DNA of 12,439 nt from Chlamydiota bacterium (GTDB lineage: Bacteria > Chlamydiota > Chlamydiia > Chlamydiales > Waddliaceae). Below are positions 1-8,592 of this stretch, one piece after another. The notes under the pieces were generated by a model. The model had not been told where the DNA came from. It saw nothing but the letters and a program-made list of their open reading frames with translations, and made no database searches. Positions within the stretch are counted from its first letter, which is position 1. Every line of letters starts with the position of its first letter. A program made the position numbers and the translations under genes. Location: positions 1-12,439 of the forward strand of contig JAAKFP010000028.1 in NCBI GenBank assembly GCA_011065005.1, read 5' to 3'.

Positions 1-59
1 CAACATTCATCCCCTCTTTTTCCCTGGGGGTTGTACCTACTCCGAATTTCAGGATTTAT

Positions 60-256
60 AATCATTCCTTGAATGAAATGTCAATCTCTAGGGTTCCCGT
101 TAGGGGACCAAGCGAGATAGCCCGTCCTAGTGCGAGGTACGAGACACGTTGGGCGGGGTTTTGGATCGATAGTATTACCCGTCCCGGAGGGGCGGCAGAA
201 ACAATGGCAGCGGAGAAAGAAGATGAAACATACGTACCCTTAGCCCTTCGCATTAA
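60..256. other. unidentified G+C-rich block (gene fragment or structured RNA)
   Basis: This stretch is visibly richer in G+C than its surroundings (67 of 110 bases in 91-200). It is open on both strands: on minus from 274 to a TGA at 62-64, and on plus from 69 to 302. The minus reading (small and hydrophobic residues ending in TGTLEIDISFKE) and the plus reading are both protein-like, but I recognise neither and see no ribosome binding site for either. On the plus strand three stems form: 92-98 with 103-109, 121-127 with 151-157, and 179-185 with 189-195. Each has seven pairs and each contains one pair that is G.U in plus-strand RNA but A.C in minus-strand RNA, which favours a plus-strand RNA if the stems are real. 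It could be a small RNA, a gene remnant or an imported fragment. Nothing is recognisable in 1-59. Confidence 0.3.
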
Positions 257-266
257 AGTCGATATA

Positions 267-296
267 TTGCACATATATTCCGAAATATGCTATAAT
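267..296 (+). promoter_or_regulatory. sigma-70-type promoter, probably for queD
   Basis: TTGCAC (267-272) is separated by 18 bases from a perfect TATAAT (291-296). The -10 box is preceded by TG at 288-289, giving an extended -10 element. Transcription would start near 303, leaving an untranslated leader of about 60 bases before queD. The position directly after the G+C-rich block and the match quality make this one of the two best promoter candidates in the window. Confidence 0.6.
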
Positions 297-297
297 T

Positions 298-317
298 ACT
301 AGTACTAGTGTACACTA
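298..317. promoter_or_regulatory. overlapping palindromes at the queD transcription start (operator-like)
   Basis: Two perfect 12-base palindromes overlap by four bases: ACTAGTACTAGT (298-309) and TAGTGTACACTA (306-317). They begin just after the -10 box and straddle the expected start of transcription, the usual place for a repressor operator. The GTACTAG core resembles TrpR operator half-sites, but the spacing of the two halves does not match the classical trp operator, so the regulator is left open. An alternative is a simple A+T-rich self-complementary leader hairpin. Confidence 0.4.
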
Positions 318-344
318 CGAAAACAGCAATTCCCTTGAAAGAAA

Positions 345-359
345 TAGAGATTATCTCTA
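345..359 (+). promoter_or_regulatory. leader hairpin covering the queD ribosome-binding region
   Basis: TAGAGA (345-350) and TCTCTA (354-359) form a perfect six-base-pair stem with a three-base loop that ends three bases before the queD ATG. The AGAGA in its left arm is the nearest purine-rich, Shine-Dalgarno-like stretch, so the stem could limit initiation. I do not see the features of a preQ1 riboswitch, which often precedes queuosine genes. Confidence 0.3.
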
Positions 360-362
360 AAG

Positions 363-734
363 ATGTTCGAAATTATTAAAAAATTTCAGTTTGAAGCTGG
401 TCACCAATTGATCCACCACGACGGAAAATGCCAAAATCCACATGGGCACTCATATGTTTTAATCCTAGCCCTGCAATCTGAAGAACTCGTACCCTCGGGA
501 TCAAAAAAGAATATGGTTATAGACTTTGCTGACATTTCAGAAGTCGTCACCCCCATGATTAAAGAATATTTTGACCATAAATGGTTAAACGATACATTGG
601 AAACAGAATCCCCAACTTCAGAATATATCACGAAATGGATCTTCGAGTACCTCCAACCCAAGCTTCCCCTCCTCCACTCTGTTAGCCTACAAGAAACTGA
701 ATCGTCCAAAGTCATCTACCGAATGACTAATTGA
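363..734 (+). CDS. queD: 6-carboxy-5,6,7,8-tetrahydropterin synthase (QueD / PTPS family)
   Basis: This 123-residue protein belongs to the 6-pyruvoyl-tetrahydropterin synthase family. In bacteria the QueD branch turns dihydroneopterin triphosphate into 6-carboxytetrahydropterin, the first committed step to the 7-deazaguanine precursor of queuosine in tRNA. Visible signatures are the zinc histidines H14 (in FEAGHQL), H27 and H29 (in CQNPHGHSY), the C23-x3-HGH arrangement typical of QueD, the D-H-K-W-L-N segment, a PTSEYITKWIFEYL helix, and a C-terminal ETESSKVIYR strand with the conserved glutamate. The length is normal for the family. ATG 363 is the only sensible start, although its ribosome binding site is weak and lies in a hairpin. 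No queC, queE or queF lies nearby, so it appears to stand alone under its own promoter. A role in tetrahydropterin synthesis rather than queuosine cannot be excluded from sequence alone. Confidence 0.88.
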   Translation: MFEIIKKFQFEAGHQLIHHDGKCQNPHGHSYVLILALQSEELVPSGSKKNMVIDFADISEVVTPMIKEYFDHKWLNDTLETESPTSEYITKWIFEYLQPKLPLLHSVSLQETESSKVIYRMTN

Positions 735-761
735 GCTAGCATCCTCTTCTACACATATATG

Positions 762-791
762 TTGCTTTTTTTCTCTAGAGTCCATTATAAT
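762..791 (+). promoter_or_regulatory. promoter for rpsA and the downstream cluster
   Basis: TTGCTT (762-767) and a perfect TATAAT (786-791) are 18 bases apart in the gap between queD and rpsA. Transcription would start near 798. A good ribosome binding site, AGGAGA (814-819), follows ten bases ahead of the rpsA ATG. No terminator is evident after queD, so some read-through from the queD promoter is possible. Confidence 0.6.
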
Positions 792-829
792 TGTTGCTAT
801 CAGCAAAAAAATTAGGAGAAACTTAACCA

Positions 830-2590
830 ATGTCTAATAACCCACAACACACCTGGGAAGAAAGCAACATGTTAGATGATGTTTCCTACCAGAAAGAAGA
901 TGCGAAAACATTCAAACAACTGTTGGAAGGAAAAACAGGAGCTACTGCAAACAAACCTGTTACAATGGTCCCCGGAGAAATCCTAAAGGGAAAAATTGTC
1001 GAAATCAGCAAAGACCACGTCGTCATCGATGTGGGACTGAAATCTGAAGGATTAATCCCATTAGACGAATTTTCCGATCCATCGCAGCTAGTTCTGGATG
1101 GAGAAGTCGAGGTACTTTTAGATAAAACCGAAGACGCAAACGGTCAAATTGTCCTGTCGAGAGAAAAAGCAGAAAGGCTTCGCAAATGGGAACACATCAT
1201 CGAACACTGCGAAGAGGGATCTATCGTAAAAGGTAAAGTCATCCGCAAAGTTAAAGGCGGATTAATGGTCGATATCGGCATGGAAGCCTTCCTTCCAGGG
1301 TCACAGGTTGATAATAAGAAAATAAAAAATTTAGACGACTATCTTAACCAAACGTTTGAATTCAAAATCCTAAAAATCAACATCGACAGAAAAAATGTCG
1401 TCGTTTCACGCCGCGAACTTCTTGAAGCCGAACGGATTTCAAAGAAAGCAGAACTCCTAGCAAATATCGAGGAAGGAAGCCTCTGCGACGGCATTGTCAA
1501 GAACATAACCGACTTTGGAGTTTTCCTGGATCTCGATGGAATCGATGGATTGCTACATATCACCGACATGACCTGGAAGCGCATCCGCCACCCCTCAGAG
1601 TTAGTCCAATTGGGACAAAAACTCGAAGTTGTCATTCTTTCTATTGACAGGGAAAAAGGGCGTGTTGCTTTAGGACTCAAACAAAAACAACCCAACCCTT
1701 GGGACGAGATCGAAATGAAGTACCCTCCCGGAACCCGAATCAAAGGAAAGATTGTCAATCTTCTCCCCTACGGGGCATTTATTGAGATTGAGCCTGGCAT
1801 CGAGGGACTGATCCACATCTCCGAAATGTCCTGGGTGAAAAACGTCACCGATCCCAGCGAAATTGTCAACAAAGGTGACGAGGTTGAAGCCATCGTCCTT
1901 TCGGTGCAAAAGTCTGAAGGGAAAATCTCGCTCGGAATCAAACAAACCGAACACAACCCTTGGGATGACGTTGAAGGAAAGTATCCCGTCAATACCAATG
2001 TTAAAGCAGAGATCAAAAGCCTGACAAACTATGGGGCCTTTGTTGAACTTGAACCTGGAGTGGAAGGGCTTATACATATCTCTGACCTTAGCTGGATCAA
2101 AAAGGTCTCACACCCTTCCGAAGTTCTAAAGAAAGGAGATGTCGTCGATGCAGCCATTCTCTCCGTTGACAAGGAAAGCAAAAAGATTACTCTAGGCATC
2201 AAACAACTAGGTTTAAATCCTTGGGAAGATATCGAAAAAACAATGCCTATAGGCACTCTCGTCAAAGGTGTCGTGGCAAAAATTACAGCTTTTGGAGCTT
2301 TTGTCGAGCTTGAAAATGGCATTGAAGGGTTGATCCACGTAACAGAACTTTCGGACCAAGCTTTTGGAAAGGTAGAAGACGTCGTTTCCAAAGGTGATGA
2401 GGTTACAGCCAAAGTCATTAAACTTGATCCGGAACACAAAAAAATTGCTCTTTCTATCAAAGAACACCTCATCGATGAAAATCAATGCAACCATGATGAT
2501 ATCGTAGTAGGAGAAGATGCTAAGGAAGAGCAAAAAGAAGAATCTGATGAGGAAGAAACCTCTGAAAAGGAAAAAGAAAACGCTAAGTAA
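830..2590 (+). CDS. rpsA: 30S ribosomal protein S1
   Basis: S1 binds mRNA on the 30S subunit and helps start translation, especially on structured or weakly marked messages. The 586-residue protein shows six S1 (OB-fold) repeats at roughly residues 48-115, 130-195, 213-285, 298-372, 385-459 and 472-545. The last four carry the repeated signature of a G(A/V)F strand, then an EGL(I/L)H(I/V) core and a (L/I)G(I/L)KQ or SIKE ending. The first two are more divergent, as in S1 generally, where they anchor to S2 and the ribosome. The final 30 residues form a strongly acidic tail rich in E, K and D. Length is close to the family norm. ATG 830 is chosen because it has a good AGGAGA at a workable distance; the next methionine (residue 14) lacks one. 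The gene opens the cluster ahead of nusA, an arrangement known in Chlamydia. Confidence 0.96.
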   Translation: MSNNPQHTWEESNMLDDVSYQKEDAKTFKQLLEGKTGATANKPVTMVPGEILKGKIVEISKDHVVIDVGLKSEGLIPLDEFSDPSQLVLDGEVEVLLDKTEDANGQIVLSREKAERLRKWEHIIEHCEEGSIVKGKVIRKVKGGLMVDIGMEAFLPGSQVDNKKIKNLDDYLNQTFEFKILKINIDRKNVVVSRRELLEAERISKKAELLANIEEGSLCDGIVKNITDFGVFLDLDGIDGLLHITDMTWKRIRHPSELVQLGQKLEVVILSIDREKGRVALGLKQKQPNPWDEIEMKYPPGTRIKGKIVNLLPYGAFIEIEPGIEGLIHISEMSWVKNVTDPSEIVNKGDEVEAIVLSVQKSEGKISLGIKQTEHNPWDDVEGKYPVNTNVKAEIKSLTNYGAFVELEPGVEGLIHISDLSWIKKVSHPSEVLKKGDVVDAAILSVDKESKKITLGIKQLGLNPWEDIEKTMPIGTLVKGVVAKITAFGAFVELENGIEGLIHVTELSDQAFGKVEDVVSKGDEVTAKVIKLDPEHKKIALSIKEHLIDENQCNHDDIVVGEDAKEEQKEESDEEETSEKEKENAK

Positions 2591-2666
2591 TCAATTCCTT
2601 GATTGAAAAGTAAAAGCTTGAGGCACGGCTGTCGCTGTGTCTCTGCAAAGAAAGGCAGTTTTAAAA

Positions 2667-3941
2667 ATGAATAAAGATCTAGTCGCCGTTTTCGAATACC
2701 TCGAGCGTGAAAAAGGTATCAAAAGAGAGATCGTCGTCAAAGCTATCGAGGAATCCCTGCTCGCTGCTGCGCAGAAAAGCATTGCCGGCGCCTCTAATGT
2801 TACCGTTCATATCAATTCGAAGACTGGAAAAATCGACGTTTTCAGCGAAAAAGAAATCGTCGACAAGGTTGAAGTAAATGCACAGGAAATCAGTTTGGAA
2901 GATGCTCGTGAAATAGATCCCGACTGCCAAATCGACCAGTTTATCGATGTTGTGGTAACCCCCAAAGACTTCGGACGTATTGCAGCGCAAAAAGCGCGCC
3001 AAATCATCTCACAGAAACTCCGGAGTGCCGAACGCGATGTCATTTACGAAGAATACCGCCATCGCGTCAATGAACTGGTTTCAGGATCGGTAAAGAGGTT
3101 TGTTCGTGGAGCGAACATCATCGTTGACCTCGGTAAAGTAGAAGCAATTATGCCGATGAGGCAATATCCAAAAACAGAACACTACAATGTCGGAGACAAA
3201 GTGTTTGCTTTACTCATGGAAGTTCACGACACCGATATGGGTAGTGCCGAGGTTATCCTATCACGCAGCGCCCCCGAATTCGTGAAACAGCTGGTGATCC
3301 AAGAAGTTCCTGAAGTTGCGGATGGTACAGTAATTCTCGATAAAATTATTCGTGAAGCGGGATATCGTACGAAGTTAACAGTTCGTTCTACCGATCCCAA
3401 AGTTGACCCCGTGGGTGCTTGTGTGGGAATGCGTGGGAACAGAGTGAAAAACGTCGTCCGCGAGTTGAATAACGAAAAAATTGATATCATCCCCTATTCT
3501 GAAGAACCTGTAGAATTATTGCAGAATGCACTAGCTCCGATCCAAATTCGGAAGATTAACATAAACGAAGAAGAAAAAGTAATATCTATCGTTATTGATG
3601 ACGACGATTACGCCGCAGTCATCGGCAAAAGGGGAATGAATGCCAGGCTAAATAGCCAGTTGATTGGTTACGAACTTGAAGCTCAGCGTATGACTGACTA
3701 TAGCAAGACCATGGCCATCCAACGAGCTGAGCTCGCATCCTCTGACGACCCAACTCTTGATGAACCTCTCGAAAGCATAGAAGGTCTAAATAAGTTGATT
3801 TTTGAGCACTTGATAGACGAAGGGTTTTCCACAACTCGAGACTTACTCCTTGCAAAGCCAGAACAACTTGCCGGCATTCCTGGGATCAGCATGGAAATGG
3901 CAGACTTTATATTAGAACAAATCCGTAAACAGAGGATGTAA
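2667..3941 (+). CDS. nusA: transcription elongation/termination factor NusA
   Basis: NusA binds RNA polymerase and nascent RNA and modulates pausing, termination and antitermination. The 424-residue protein has the N-terminal polymerase-binding domain (about 1-130), an S1 domain (about 135-200), KH1 with its GMRGNR loop (about 254-259), KH2 with GKRG at 320-323, and a C-terminal helix-hairpin-helix-like segment ending in [14 protein letters not shown] and a short basic tail. It has only one short C-terminal module rather than the two acidic repeats of the E. coli protein. A GTG at 2637 would add ten residues, but ATG 2667 is preferred: [18 protein letters not shown] matches the usual NusA beginning and AAAGGCAG lies just upstream. 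It is 76 bases after rpsA, with no terminator visible, and four bases before infB, so the genes are probably co-transcribed. Confidence 0.95.
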   Translation: MNKDLVAVFEYLEREKGIKREIVVKAIEESLLAAAQKSIAGASNVTVHINSKTGKIDVFSEKEIVDKVEVNAQEISLEDAREIDPDCQIDQFIDVVVTPKDFGRIAAQKARQIISQKLRSAERDVIYEEYRHRVNELVSGSVKRFVRGANIIVDLGKVEAIMPMRQYPKTEHYNVGDKVFALLMEVHDTDMGSAEVILSRSAPEFVKQLVIQEVPEVADGTVILDKIIREAGYRTKLTVRSTDPKVDPVGACVGMRGNRVKNVVRELNNEKIDIIPYSEEPVELLQNALAPIQIRKININEEEKVISIVIDDDDYAAVIGKRGMNARLNSQLIGYELEAQRMTDYSKTMAIQRAELASSDDPTLDEPLESIEGLNKLIFEHLIDEGFSTTRDLLLAKPEQLAGIPGISMEMADFILEQIRKQRM

Positions 3942-3945
3942 GGCA

Positions 3946-6489
3946 TTGGAAAAAAAAGAACTTAAATTAAACATCAAAAACACCCAAATTGCTAAGGCCA
4001 TCAAGTTAGATAGCCTCAAGCAAAAACTTGCAGAAAAAAATTCCGACGCCAAAAAAAAGAAGAAAAAACAAGCAGAGAAAAAAGTAACCACAAAAGCAAA
4101 GAAAATCGAAGAAGAATCTTTACCTATCGAAGAGGAAGTCGTACCCCGCAGGAAAGCCAGATCGAAATCTGTGTTCGCTGAAGCCAAGGAAGAACCCTCC
4201 AAAGAGATCGAAGAAGAAGAAACCTCAATAGAAGAAAAAAAGACCGAGAAGGTAGAAAAGGTAGAACCTATAGAGGTCGAGCCTGCAACAGCGGATATCA
4301 CTGAAGAAGTTCCAGAAAAAGCCCCTCAACCCCAGGAAATAGAAACCCTAGGACCAACGGGAAGACATATTAAAGATCTTCTTCCCCCAAAACCCGCAAA
4401 GAAAAAAGAAGAAAAGAGCGGAAAACTTTTACCAGGTCCGGAGAAGGAAAAGGAAAAAGAGAAAGCGAAAAAAGGCAAGCCCAAAGAAAAAACTTTTGAA
4501 AAAGAAAAACCCTTTGCCAAAAGTGGGCCAAAATCTCCACGTTTTCGAGAATACCGAGACATTAAACCCTCCTCCCCCCATCGCCAACAAACTTCCAGAT
4601 TCGATGCAAGAGATCGTCAAGGCCTTCGGGATACTGAAGGGGAACAACGATGGAGAAAAAGACGCTCTACCAAACAAGGACGCACACAGCTACAAGAAGA
4701 TCTTACCATTCGACCTAGCTCACTCGCAGTTCGCGTACCGATCTCAATTAAAGATCTCGCTGCACAAATGAAAGTAAAAGCCTCGGAGCTTATCTCAAAA
4801 CTATTCCTTCAAGGAATCGTGGTAATGATTAACGATATCCTTGAAGACGAAACAACGATCCAACTTCTTGGAACAGAATTCGATTGTGAAATCATGATCG
4901 ACACCTCTGAAGAAGAACGTATTCGCATTACAGGCAAAACGATTAAAGAGGAAATTCAAGAAACAGACCCCGCGAATCTAACTATGCGCGCTCCTGTTGT
5001 TACCTTCATGGGGCACGTCGACCATGGGAAAACCAGTCTGATCGACTATATTCGAAAGGCCAACACAGTCCAAGGTGAAGCCGGATCCATCACACAACAT
5101 ATTGGAGCCTTCCTCTGTAATACTGCTGTTGGAGATATTTCTATTCTTGACACACCGGGTCACGAAGCATTCTCCGCAATGCGGGCCCGTGGCGCTGATG
5201 CAACAGATATCGTCGTTCTAGTAATTGCTGGGGACGAAGGAATGAAAGCACAAACTGAAGAAGCTATCGATCACGCTAAAGCCGCCGGCGTCACTATCAT
5301 TGTCGCAGTAAACAAGTCAGACAAAGCGAATTTCGATCCCGAAAATGTCTACCGTCAACTTGCTGACCATGAGCTCTTACCCGAAGCATGGGGAGGACAA
5401 ACGATCACAGTCAACTGCTCTGCGGTAACAGGTGATGGTGTGAAGGAACTTCTCGAAATGCTCGCCCTACAGGCGGAAGTCTTAGAACTCAGAGCTAACC
5501 CCCAAACTCGAGCAAGGGGAACCGTTCTGGAATCGGAACTCCACAAAGGGCTTGGTGCGGTAGCAACCATTCTCGTTCAAAACGGAACTCTAAAACAGGG
5601 GGATCCCCTCGTTTTCGGTGAACATTGGGGTAGAGTGAAGACCATGCGTGACGAATTCAACAACGCTCTTACCGAGGCCCCACCCTCAACACCAATTGAG
5701 ATTACAGGCCTTTCAGGGCTACCAGAAGCTGGCCAGGAGTTCATTGTGGTATCCTCTGAAAAAGAAGCACGAGAAATTGCTGAAGTTCGCATGATAGACA
5801 AGCGAGAACTATCCCTTCTGAAGAGGAAAAAAGCGCCGGTAGAGAGCCTCTTCCAGGAAGCCGCAGACAAAACAACGAAGATTCTCAATATTATTCTACG
5901 GGCCGACGTCCAGGGGTCGTTAGAAGCCTTAAAAACTGCTTTGCAAAAAACCGCATCAGAGAAAGCGGAGGTTAACATTATCTCTTCTGGCATCGGTGAA
6001 ATTTCTGAATCAGATGTGCTCCTTGCTGCTGCATCCAAAGCAATCATCATTGGATTTCACACCTCCATCGAAGCGCATGCCGACGCCTTAGTCAAACAAC
6101 ATAACGTCCATGTAAGCCTCCATGACATCATCTATCACGCCATTGATGACGTCAAAGGGCTCATGACAGGACTCCTGGACAAGATATCTCAGGAGACCGA
6201 CAAAGGAAAAGCAGAAGTGAGAGCTACATTTAAAGCCTCGCAGCTTGGTGTAATTGCCGGCTGTCTAGTTACCGAAGGAACAATCCACCGCAATCACTAC
6301 ATGCGTGTTGTTCGCGAGGGAGAGGTCATTTGGAAAGGGGGTATTGCCTCTCTAAAACGGGTAAAGGAAGACGTCCGAGAAGTACAAAAAGGGGTTGAAT
6401 GCGGCATTCTTCTTTCCAATTTTAATGATGTTGAAGAAGGTGATATCCTTGAAGCGTACGAAGTGACCTACATCTCACAGAAGCTATAA
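3946..6489 (+). CDS. infB: translation initiation factor IF-2
   Basis: IF-2 is the GTPase that brings initiator fMet-tRNA to the 30S subunit and promotes joining of the 50S. The 847-residue protein has a long lysine/glutamate-rich N-terminal region (about 1-255), an IF2_N domain (about 256-320), and the GTP-binding domain with G1 GHVDHGKT (356-363), the G2 region [10 protein letters not shown] (380-389), G3 DTPGH (402-406), G4 NKSD (456-459) and G5 SA (492-493). The C-terminal beta-barrel and fMet-tRNA-binding domains follow. The start appears to be TTG at 3946: AGAGGA (3931-3936), inside the end of nusA, lies nine bases ahead, and the encoded [17 protein letters not shown] resembles the chlamydial IF-2 beginning. 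The gene is four bases after nusA, so translation is probably coupled. The A-rich first third reflects AAA/GAA codons and is not a sign of decay. Confidence 0.95.
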   Translation: MEKKELKLNIKNTQIAKAIKLDSLKQKLAEKNSDAKKKKKKQAEKKVTTKAKKIEEESLPIEEEVVPRRKARSKSVFAEAKEEPSKEIEEEETSIEEKKTEKVEKVEPIEVEPATADITEEVPEKAPQPQEIETLGPTGRHIKDLLPPKPAKKKEEKSGKLLPGPEKEKEKEKAKKGKPKEKTFEKEKPFAKSGPKSPRFREYRDIKPSSPHRQQTSRFDARDRQGLRDTEGEQRWRKRRSTKQGRTQLQEDLTIRPSSLAVRVPISIKDLAAQMKVKASELISKLFLQGIVVMINDILEDETTIQLLGTEFDCEIMIDTSEEERIRITGKTIKEEIQETDPANLTMRAPVVTFMGHVDHGKTSLIDYIRKANTVQGEAGSITQHIGAFLCNTAVGDISILDTPGHEAFSAMRARGADATDIVVLVIAGDEGMKAQTEEAIDHAKAAGVTIIVAVNKSDKANFDPENVYRQLADHELLPEAWGGQTITVNCSAVTGDGVKELLEMLALQAEVLELRANPQTRARGTVLESELHKGLGAVATILVQNGTLKQGDPLVFGEHWGRVKTMRDEFNNALTEAPPSTPIEITGLSGLPEAGQEFIVVSSEKEAREIAEVRMIDKRELSLLKRKKAPVESLFQEAADKTTKILNIILRADVQGSLEALKTALQKTASEKAEVNIISSGIGEISESDVLLAAASKAIIIGFHTSIEAHADALVKQHNVHVSLHDIIYHAIDDVKGLMTGLLDKISQETDKGKAEVRATFKASQLGVIAGCLVTEGTIHRNHYMRVVREGEVIWKGGIASLKRVKEDVREVQKGVECGILLSNFNDVEEGDILEAYEVTYISQKL

Positions 6490-6500
6490 GGGATCGTTCA

Positions 6501-6896
6501 ATGGCAAAAAAACGCACCGACCGATTGAATTCCTTATTAAAAGAAGTACTCTCGGAGGTGATTCGAAAAGAGGTTCATAATCCGTTTGTCAATGAGTTTG
6601 TCACGGTCACAAGAGTTGATATTTCGAGAGATTTACGGCATGCCAAAGTATATATTAGCATGATCGGAAGCGACAACGAAAAAGCACAGACTCAGGAAGC
6701 CTTAGAGTCGGCTGCAGGATATATCAGCGTGAAGGCATCAAAACAGGTTGTAATGCGTTTTTTCCCGAGCCTAAAATTTATCATTGATGACACCGTCCAA
6801 AAACAGATGCGTGTTGAAGAATTACTAAAAGATATCCATACTGAAGAGAATGCACGAAAGCAAAACACTTTCCAAGAGGAAAATTCCGACTCCTGA
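6501..6896 (+). CDS. rbfA: 30S ribosome-binding factor A
   Basis: RbfA binds the small subunit during assembly and is needed for 16S rRNA 5'-end maturation and for growth in the cold. The 131-residue protein is a single KH-type domain of normal family length. Visible family segments are an N-terminal helix starting R-T-D-R-L-N-S, the VTRVDISRDLRHAKVYIS strand, and MRFFPSLKFIIDDTVQKQM followed by a helix (RVEELLKDI). ATG 6501 has AAGGGA (6488-6493) overlapping the infB stop, eleven bases behind infB. Its last 47 bases overlap the start of truB. The final twelve residues or so are hydrophilic and probably unstructured. Confidence 0.93.
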   Translation: MAKKRTDRLNSLLKEVLSEVIRKEVHNPFVNEFVTVTRVDISRDLRHAKVYISMIGSDNEKAQTQEALESAAGYISVKASKQVVMRFFPSLKFIIDDTVQKQMRVEELLKDIHTEENARKQNTFQEENSDS

Positions 6897-7593
6897 GGAT
6901 AGCAACAGCGCTCCAGAAGGAATCCTTCCAATTTACAAACCACGGGGCCCAACAGCTTTCCAGCTTGTGAGGTTGCTCCGAAAGCATCTAGGAGTGCGCA
7001 AGATTGGTCATGCGGGAACTCTTGATCCCTTTGCTGAGGGGGTAATGGTCCTCCTTGTTGGCCGCAAGTATACACGCCTGTCTGATGCACTGGTCAATAC
7101 GGAAAAAGAATATATCGGAAGAGTTGTTCTAGGCATCGAAACAGACACTTACGATGTTGACGGCAAGATTCTCCATCGTTCAGACCTCATTCCCTCCTTG
7201 GAAGAAGTAACACACGTACTCAACAAATTCCAAGGCAAGGTTCAGCAAATTCCACCCATGTTTTCAGCAAAAAAAAAGGATGGGAAAAAGCTATATGAAC
7301 TGGCAAGAAAAGGAAAAACTATAGAAAGAGATCCCGTCACTGTAGAGTTGCAAACTGAACTCTTGGAATATCACTACCCTTATCTCGATATACGAGTTAC
7401 TTGCAGCAAAGGGACATACATCCGTGCTCTTGCCCATGACATTGGAACCCTGCTAACATGTGGAGGCCATCTCACATCACTAACACGAACGAGAAGCGGA
7501 AAATACTCTATTGCAGACTGTTTTGATGGCAGCAAATTACAGTCACCTGATTTAGATGTTGAAGAATTGTGCGGGAGACTACTATCGCAATGA
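6850..7593 (+). CDS. truB: tRNA pseudouridine-55 synthase
   Basis: TruB isomerises U55 in the T-loop of tRNA to pseudouridine. The 247-residue protein has the ILPIYKPRGPTAF opening, the catalytic motif GHAGTLDPFAEGV with the nucleophilic aspartate at D59, the TETDTYDVDGK segment (here ETDTYDVDGK), PPMFSAKKKDGKKLYELAR, and CSKGTYIRALAHDIG. The length is short, as in chlamydial TruB, without a large C-terminal PUA extension. ATG 6850 lies inside rbfA in another frame and gives a 47-base overlap. It is the only ATG, GTG or TTG between the preceding region and the conserved core, so the overlap is real unless a rarer start is used. GAAGAG sits almost directly against it, so initiation may depend on ribosomes translating rbfA. 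Confidence 0.93.
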   Translation: MHESKTLSKRKIPTPEDSNSAPEGILPIYKPRGPTAFQLVRLLRKHLGVRKIGHAGTLDPFAEGVMVLLVGRKYTRLSDALVNTEKEYIGRVVLGIETDTYDVDGKILHRSDLIPSLEEVTHVLNKFQGKVQQIPPMFSAKKKDGKKLYELARKGKTIERDPVTVELQTELLEYHYPYLDIRVTCSKGTYIRALAHDIGTLLTCGGHLTSLTRTRSGKYSIADCFDGSKLQSPDLDVEELCGRLLSQ

Positions 7594-7619
7594 TAGCTAC
7601 TTCTTACTGTAGAGGAAAG

Positions 7620-8540
7620 ATGAGGATCATTGATACTTTTGAAAAGCGTGGACCTATAACAAAACCTATAGTAATCACAATCGGAAATTTTGATGGGGTC
7701 CATCGCGGACATCAGGAAGTGATTGCACGCCTTACCAAAAAAGCGCATGATATTGGCGGAGAATCTGTTGTTATCTCGTTCGTAAACCACCCCTCTCAAG
7801 TCCTACGACCCGACAAACCTACTCTTCCTTTGTACAGCCCCGAACATAAAGCCCACCTCCTTGAAAAATTAGGGGTAGACACTCTGGTTTTTCTTTCCTT
7901 CACCAAAGAATTTGCTCAACAAGAAGCGAAAGTTTTCCTTAGCAAACTGATGCAAACACTCCCCTTCTCTGATCTCATCTTAGGATATGACTCTCGAATG
8001 GGCATCGGAAGGAAAGGGGATCCCGCAACCATTCAGGAACTCTCCAAGATTCTTGCGTTTGATGTCGAATACATTGGGCCTTTCTCTTATAATGGAGGTA
8101 CCGTGTCAAGTAGCACCATTAGAGAACTCGTTAGAAATGGAAAATTTGAGAAAAGTAAAGAACTCTTAGGGCGGCAGTACTCCATTTATGCAAAAGTCAC
8201 ATCAGGAAACCGCCGAGGGAGTCAGCTCGGCTACCCCACAGCAAATATTGATGTCTCAGGATTGACTCTCCCCCCTTATGGCGTTTATGCTGTCTACCTC
8301 GAATATAAAGGAAAACAACGCCCAGGGATTGCCAACCTGGGAACTGCTCCCACCCTTCGTACCCAGACAAATCCTATTCTAGAGGTCCATCTATTCGAAC
8401 CCATAGAAGAACTGTATGGTAAAGCGGTAGAGGTTTTTTTCGAAGAGTACATACGTCCGGAAAAGAAATTTGCTGATGTCGTTGCGCTCCAAAAGCAGAT
8501 CGCCCAAGACATCGAAACCGTCAAGAAATATTTGTTTTAA
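7620..8540 (+). CDS. ribF: bifunctional riboflavin kinase / FAD synthetase
   Basis: RibF phosphorylates riboflavin to FMN and adenylates FMN to FAD. The N-terminal nucleotidyltransferase domain shows GNFDGVHRGH (HxGH) and GYDSRMGIGRKGD, ending with VSSSTIRELVRNGKFEKSKELLGR. The C-terminal riboflavin kinase domain shows GNRRGSQLGYPTANI, PPYGVYAVYL, GIANLGTAPTLR and the EVHLFEP(I)EELYGK stretch with the catalytic glutamate. At 306 residues the length is normal. Three starts are possible: GTG 7569, ATG 7590 (which overlaps the truB stop as ATGA) and ATG 7620. The last is preferred because it puts about 20 residues before GNFDGVHRGH, as in the family, and GAGG (7612-7615) precedes it. Either way it is coupled to or directly follows truB and closes the conserved cluster. 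The next gene is convergent. Confidence 0.94.
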   Translation: MRIIDTFEKRGPITKPIVITIGNFDGVHRGHQEVIARLTKKAHDIGGESVVISFVNHPSQVLRPDKPTLPLYSPEHKAHLLEKLGVDTLVFLSFTKEFAQQEAKVFLSKLMQTLPFSDLILGYDSRMGIGRKGDPATIQELSKILAFDVEYIGPFSYNGGTVSSSTIRELVRNGKFEKSKELLGRQYSIYAKVTSGNRRGSQLGYPTANIDVSGLTLPPYGVYAVYLEYKGKQRPGIANLGTAPTLRTQTNPILEVHLFEPIEELYGKAVEVFFEEYIRPEKKFADVVALQKQIAQDIETVKKYLF

Positions 8541-8541
8541 A

Positions 8542-8588
8542 CGCGAAGAAAGCGAAACGGGGAGCACCTAGGATTTCTCTGTGTCTCT
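8542..8588. repeat. CGCGAAG / CTCTGTGTCTC intergenic repeat
   Basis: CGCGAAGAAAGCGAA (8542-8556) starts two bases after the ribF stop and TCTCTGTGTCTCT (8576-8588) ends just before the stop of the convergent minus-strand gene. The same two motifs recur elsewhere in this window: CGCGAAG copies at 12150-12292 and the ACACAGAGA motif at 11366-11374. Related tandem CGCGAAG and CACAGAG sequences are, as far as I recall, dispersed intergenic repeats in many bacteria. Here the copy fills the whole gap at the join between the conserved cluster and the accessory region. Confidence 0.5.
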
Positions 8589-8592
8589 ATCC

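Noticed and set aside
303..362. preQ1 riboswitch ahead of queD
   Set aside because: The leader lacks the small stem-loop with the A-rich pairing tail characteristic of preQ1 classes; only a simple hairpin is visible.
2589..2604. AATCAA/TTGATT stem after rpsA as a terminator
   Set aside because: The stem is only six A+T-rich pairs with no following T-run, so it is unlikely to stop transcription before nusA.
4496..4771. Plus-strand frame of 91 codons inside infB
   Set aside because: It lies wholly within the lysine/glutamate-rich part of infB, has no ribosome site and no family resemblance, so it is a shadow of the A-rich codons.
7569..7622. Earlier starts for ribF (GTG 7569, ATG 7590 overlapping the truB stop)
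   Set aside because: ATG 7620 gives the N-terminal length expected before GNFDGVHRGH and has GAGG just upstream. The ATGA overlap at 7590 remains possible but adds ten residues that do not resemble the family.
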